DNA of 7,049 nucleotides from an uncultured Prevotellaceae bacterium (GTDB lineage Bacteria > Bacteroidota > Bacteroidia > Bacteroidales > Bacteroidaceae): assembly GCA_947306845.1 (NCBI GenBank), contig CAMZHP010000173.1:1-7049 (forward strand). Reading direction: 5' to 3'. The stretch's first letter is position 1. Each line of letters begins with the position of its first letter. Shown here piece after piece: positions 6,377 to 7,049 of the stretch. Both the position numbers and the translations under genes were made by a program. A model generated the notes under the pieces. The model was not told the DNA's origin. It saw only the letters and a program-made list of their open reading frames with translations, and did not search any database.

Positions 6377-7049
6377 ATGAGAAATAGGTATTGTTTATTA
6401 TTCCTGGCTTTGGCTCTTGTCCTGCAGGCACATGCCCAAAAGCAGGATGAAATGAGAAAAGCGGTGGAATACCTGGCCTCGCAGGAACTTCAGGGTAGAT
6501 ACCCGGCCACAGCTGGTGATACCCTCGCCTCTGCGTTTATTGCCGGCAAACTTCGCAGCCTGAAACTCAAACCTATAGTCAGGGAAAAGAAGCTAAAAGG
6601 TTTTTTTCATGACTTCACTTATGGGAAGACCGAGAAAAGGACTACTCATAACATTATTGCCGTACTCCCTGGAAAAGACAAGCGCCTGAAGGATGAATAC
6701 ATTGTAGTCGGTTCGCATTACGACCATCTGGGATGGGGAGGTAAAGGGTCTGGCTCACGTCGTCCAGATACTGTGGCGGTACATCCCGGGGCTGACGACA
6801 ATGCCAGCGGGGATGCCGTTGTACTTCAACTGGCCAGGCATTTTAAAAAGGTTCGTTCGCCGAGAAGCATCATATTCGCATTCTTTGGGGCTGAGGAACA
6901 AGGGCTTGTCGGATCCAAATTCTTCCTGGATTGGATGAAGCAAGATGATGAACAGCGCATCAACCTCCCCAAAGACAAAAATAGTATTGTCGCCATGGTG
7001 AATCTGGATATGGTGGGACGTATGCGCGACCATGCCATGAGCGTGTCGG
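6377..7049 (+). CDS. Secreted M28-family zinc peptidase, truncated by the window edge
   Basis: The first 224 codons of a predicted M28 aminopeptidase; the frame is open to the right edge, so the 3' part is missing. A signal peptide ends in Ala-His-Ala before Gln21 (MRNRYCLLFLALALVLQAHA). The mature start (MRKAVEYLASQELQGRYPAT) is typical of Bacteroidetes M28 enzymes. Zinc-site motifs are canonical: GSHYDHLG (H114, D116), a Gly/Ser/Arg-rich loop GWGGKGSGSRRPD, GADDNASG (bridging D141), FFGAEEQGLVGS (base E173, ligand E174) and NLDMVGR (D211). The last ligand, the histidine of the SDHxPF-type motif, must lie beyond the window. Unlike the other M28 protein here it has no long segment before the first histidine and keeps the normal Glu-Glu pair, so the two are distant paralogues and not a recent duplication. 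It is transcribed away from the unknown gene at 6180, with its promoter near 6341-6348. The start is set by the signal peptide and the short leader. Confidence 0.93.
   Translation, partial: MRNRYCLLFLALALVLQAHAQKQDEMRKAVEYLASQELQGRYPATAGDTLASAFIAGKLRSLKLKPIVREKKLKGFFHDFTYGKTEKRTTHNIIAVLPGKDKRLKDEYIVVGSHYDHLGWGGKGSGSRRPDTVAVHPGADDNASGDAVVLQLARHFKKVRSPRSIIFAFFGAEEQGLVGSKFFLDWMKQDDEQRINLPKDKNSIVAMVNLDMVGRMRDHAMSVS

Overview
The window looks like chromosomal DNA of a Bacteroidales bacterium, most likely Prevotella or a close relative. Three clear promoters carry the Bacteroidetes -7 box TAnnTTTG, each running on as TAnnTTTGCA. Start codons are preceded by A-rich leaders, not Shine-Dalgarno sequences. 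Secreted proteins have signal peptides ending just before a glutamine. The predicted proteins also read like Bacteroidales family members. These family assignments come from recognising motifs, not from any search.

Layout, left to right. (1) Positions 1-289 hold the end of a small acidic, glycine-rich protein of the short Bacteroidales 'YMQP' type, followed by a perfect 13-bp hairpin terminator. (2) Positions 424-2574 are a self-contained unit: promoter, secreted M13 (neprilysin/PepO-type) zinc peptidase, strong GC-rich terminator. (3) Positions 2588-6180 hold five genes, all on the minus strand. In transcription order they are a 142-residue protein of unknown function, a SanA/DUF218 membrane-anchored protein, a secreted M28 zinc peptidase, a small lipoprotein of unknown function, and a flavodoxin-fold NAD(P)H oxidoreductase with an iron-sulfur-type cysteine motif. 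Gaps between them are 51, 124, 104 and 38 nt. Only the first gene has a clear promoter, so one long transcript is possible, but internal promoters in the 104- and 124-nt gaps cannot be excluded. (4) Positions 6181-6376 are a divergent promoter region. (5) From 6377 to the right edge runs a second secreted M28 peptidase, cut by the window end.

Taken together the window is dominated by envelope functions: three exported zinc peptidases that would degrade peptides or proteins in the periplasm or outside the cell, a lipoprotein, and an envelope-barrier protein (SanA). This suits a peptide-using gut or oral Bacteroidales, but any joint function is inference from proximity. I see no mobile element, CRISPR array, tRNA, rRNA or clear defence system, and no convincing new multi-gene system. 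The points most worth a second look are the E-to-D change in the active-site pair of the first M28 enzyme, the unplaced 142-residue protein and 148-residue lipoprotein, and the small acidic protein with its own terminator.
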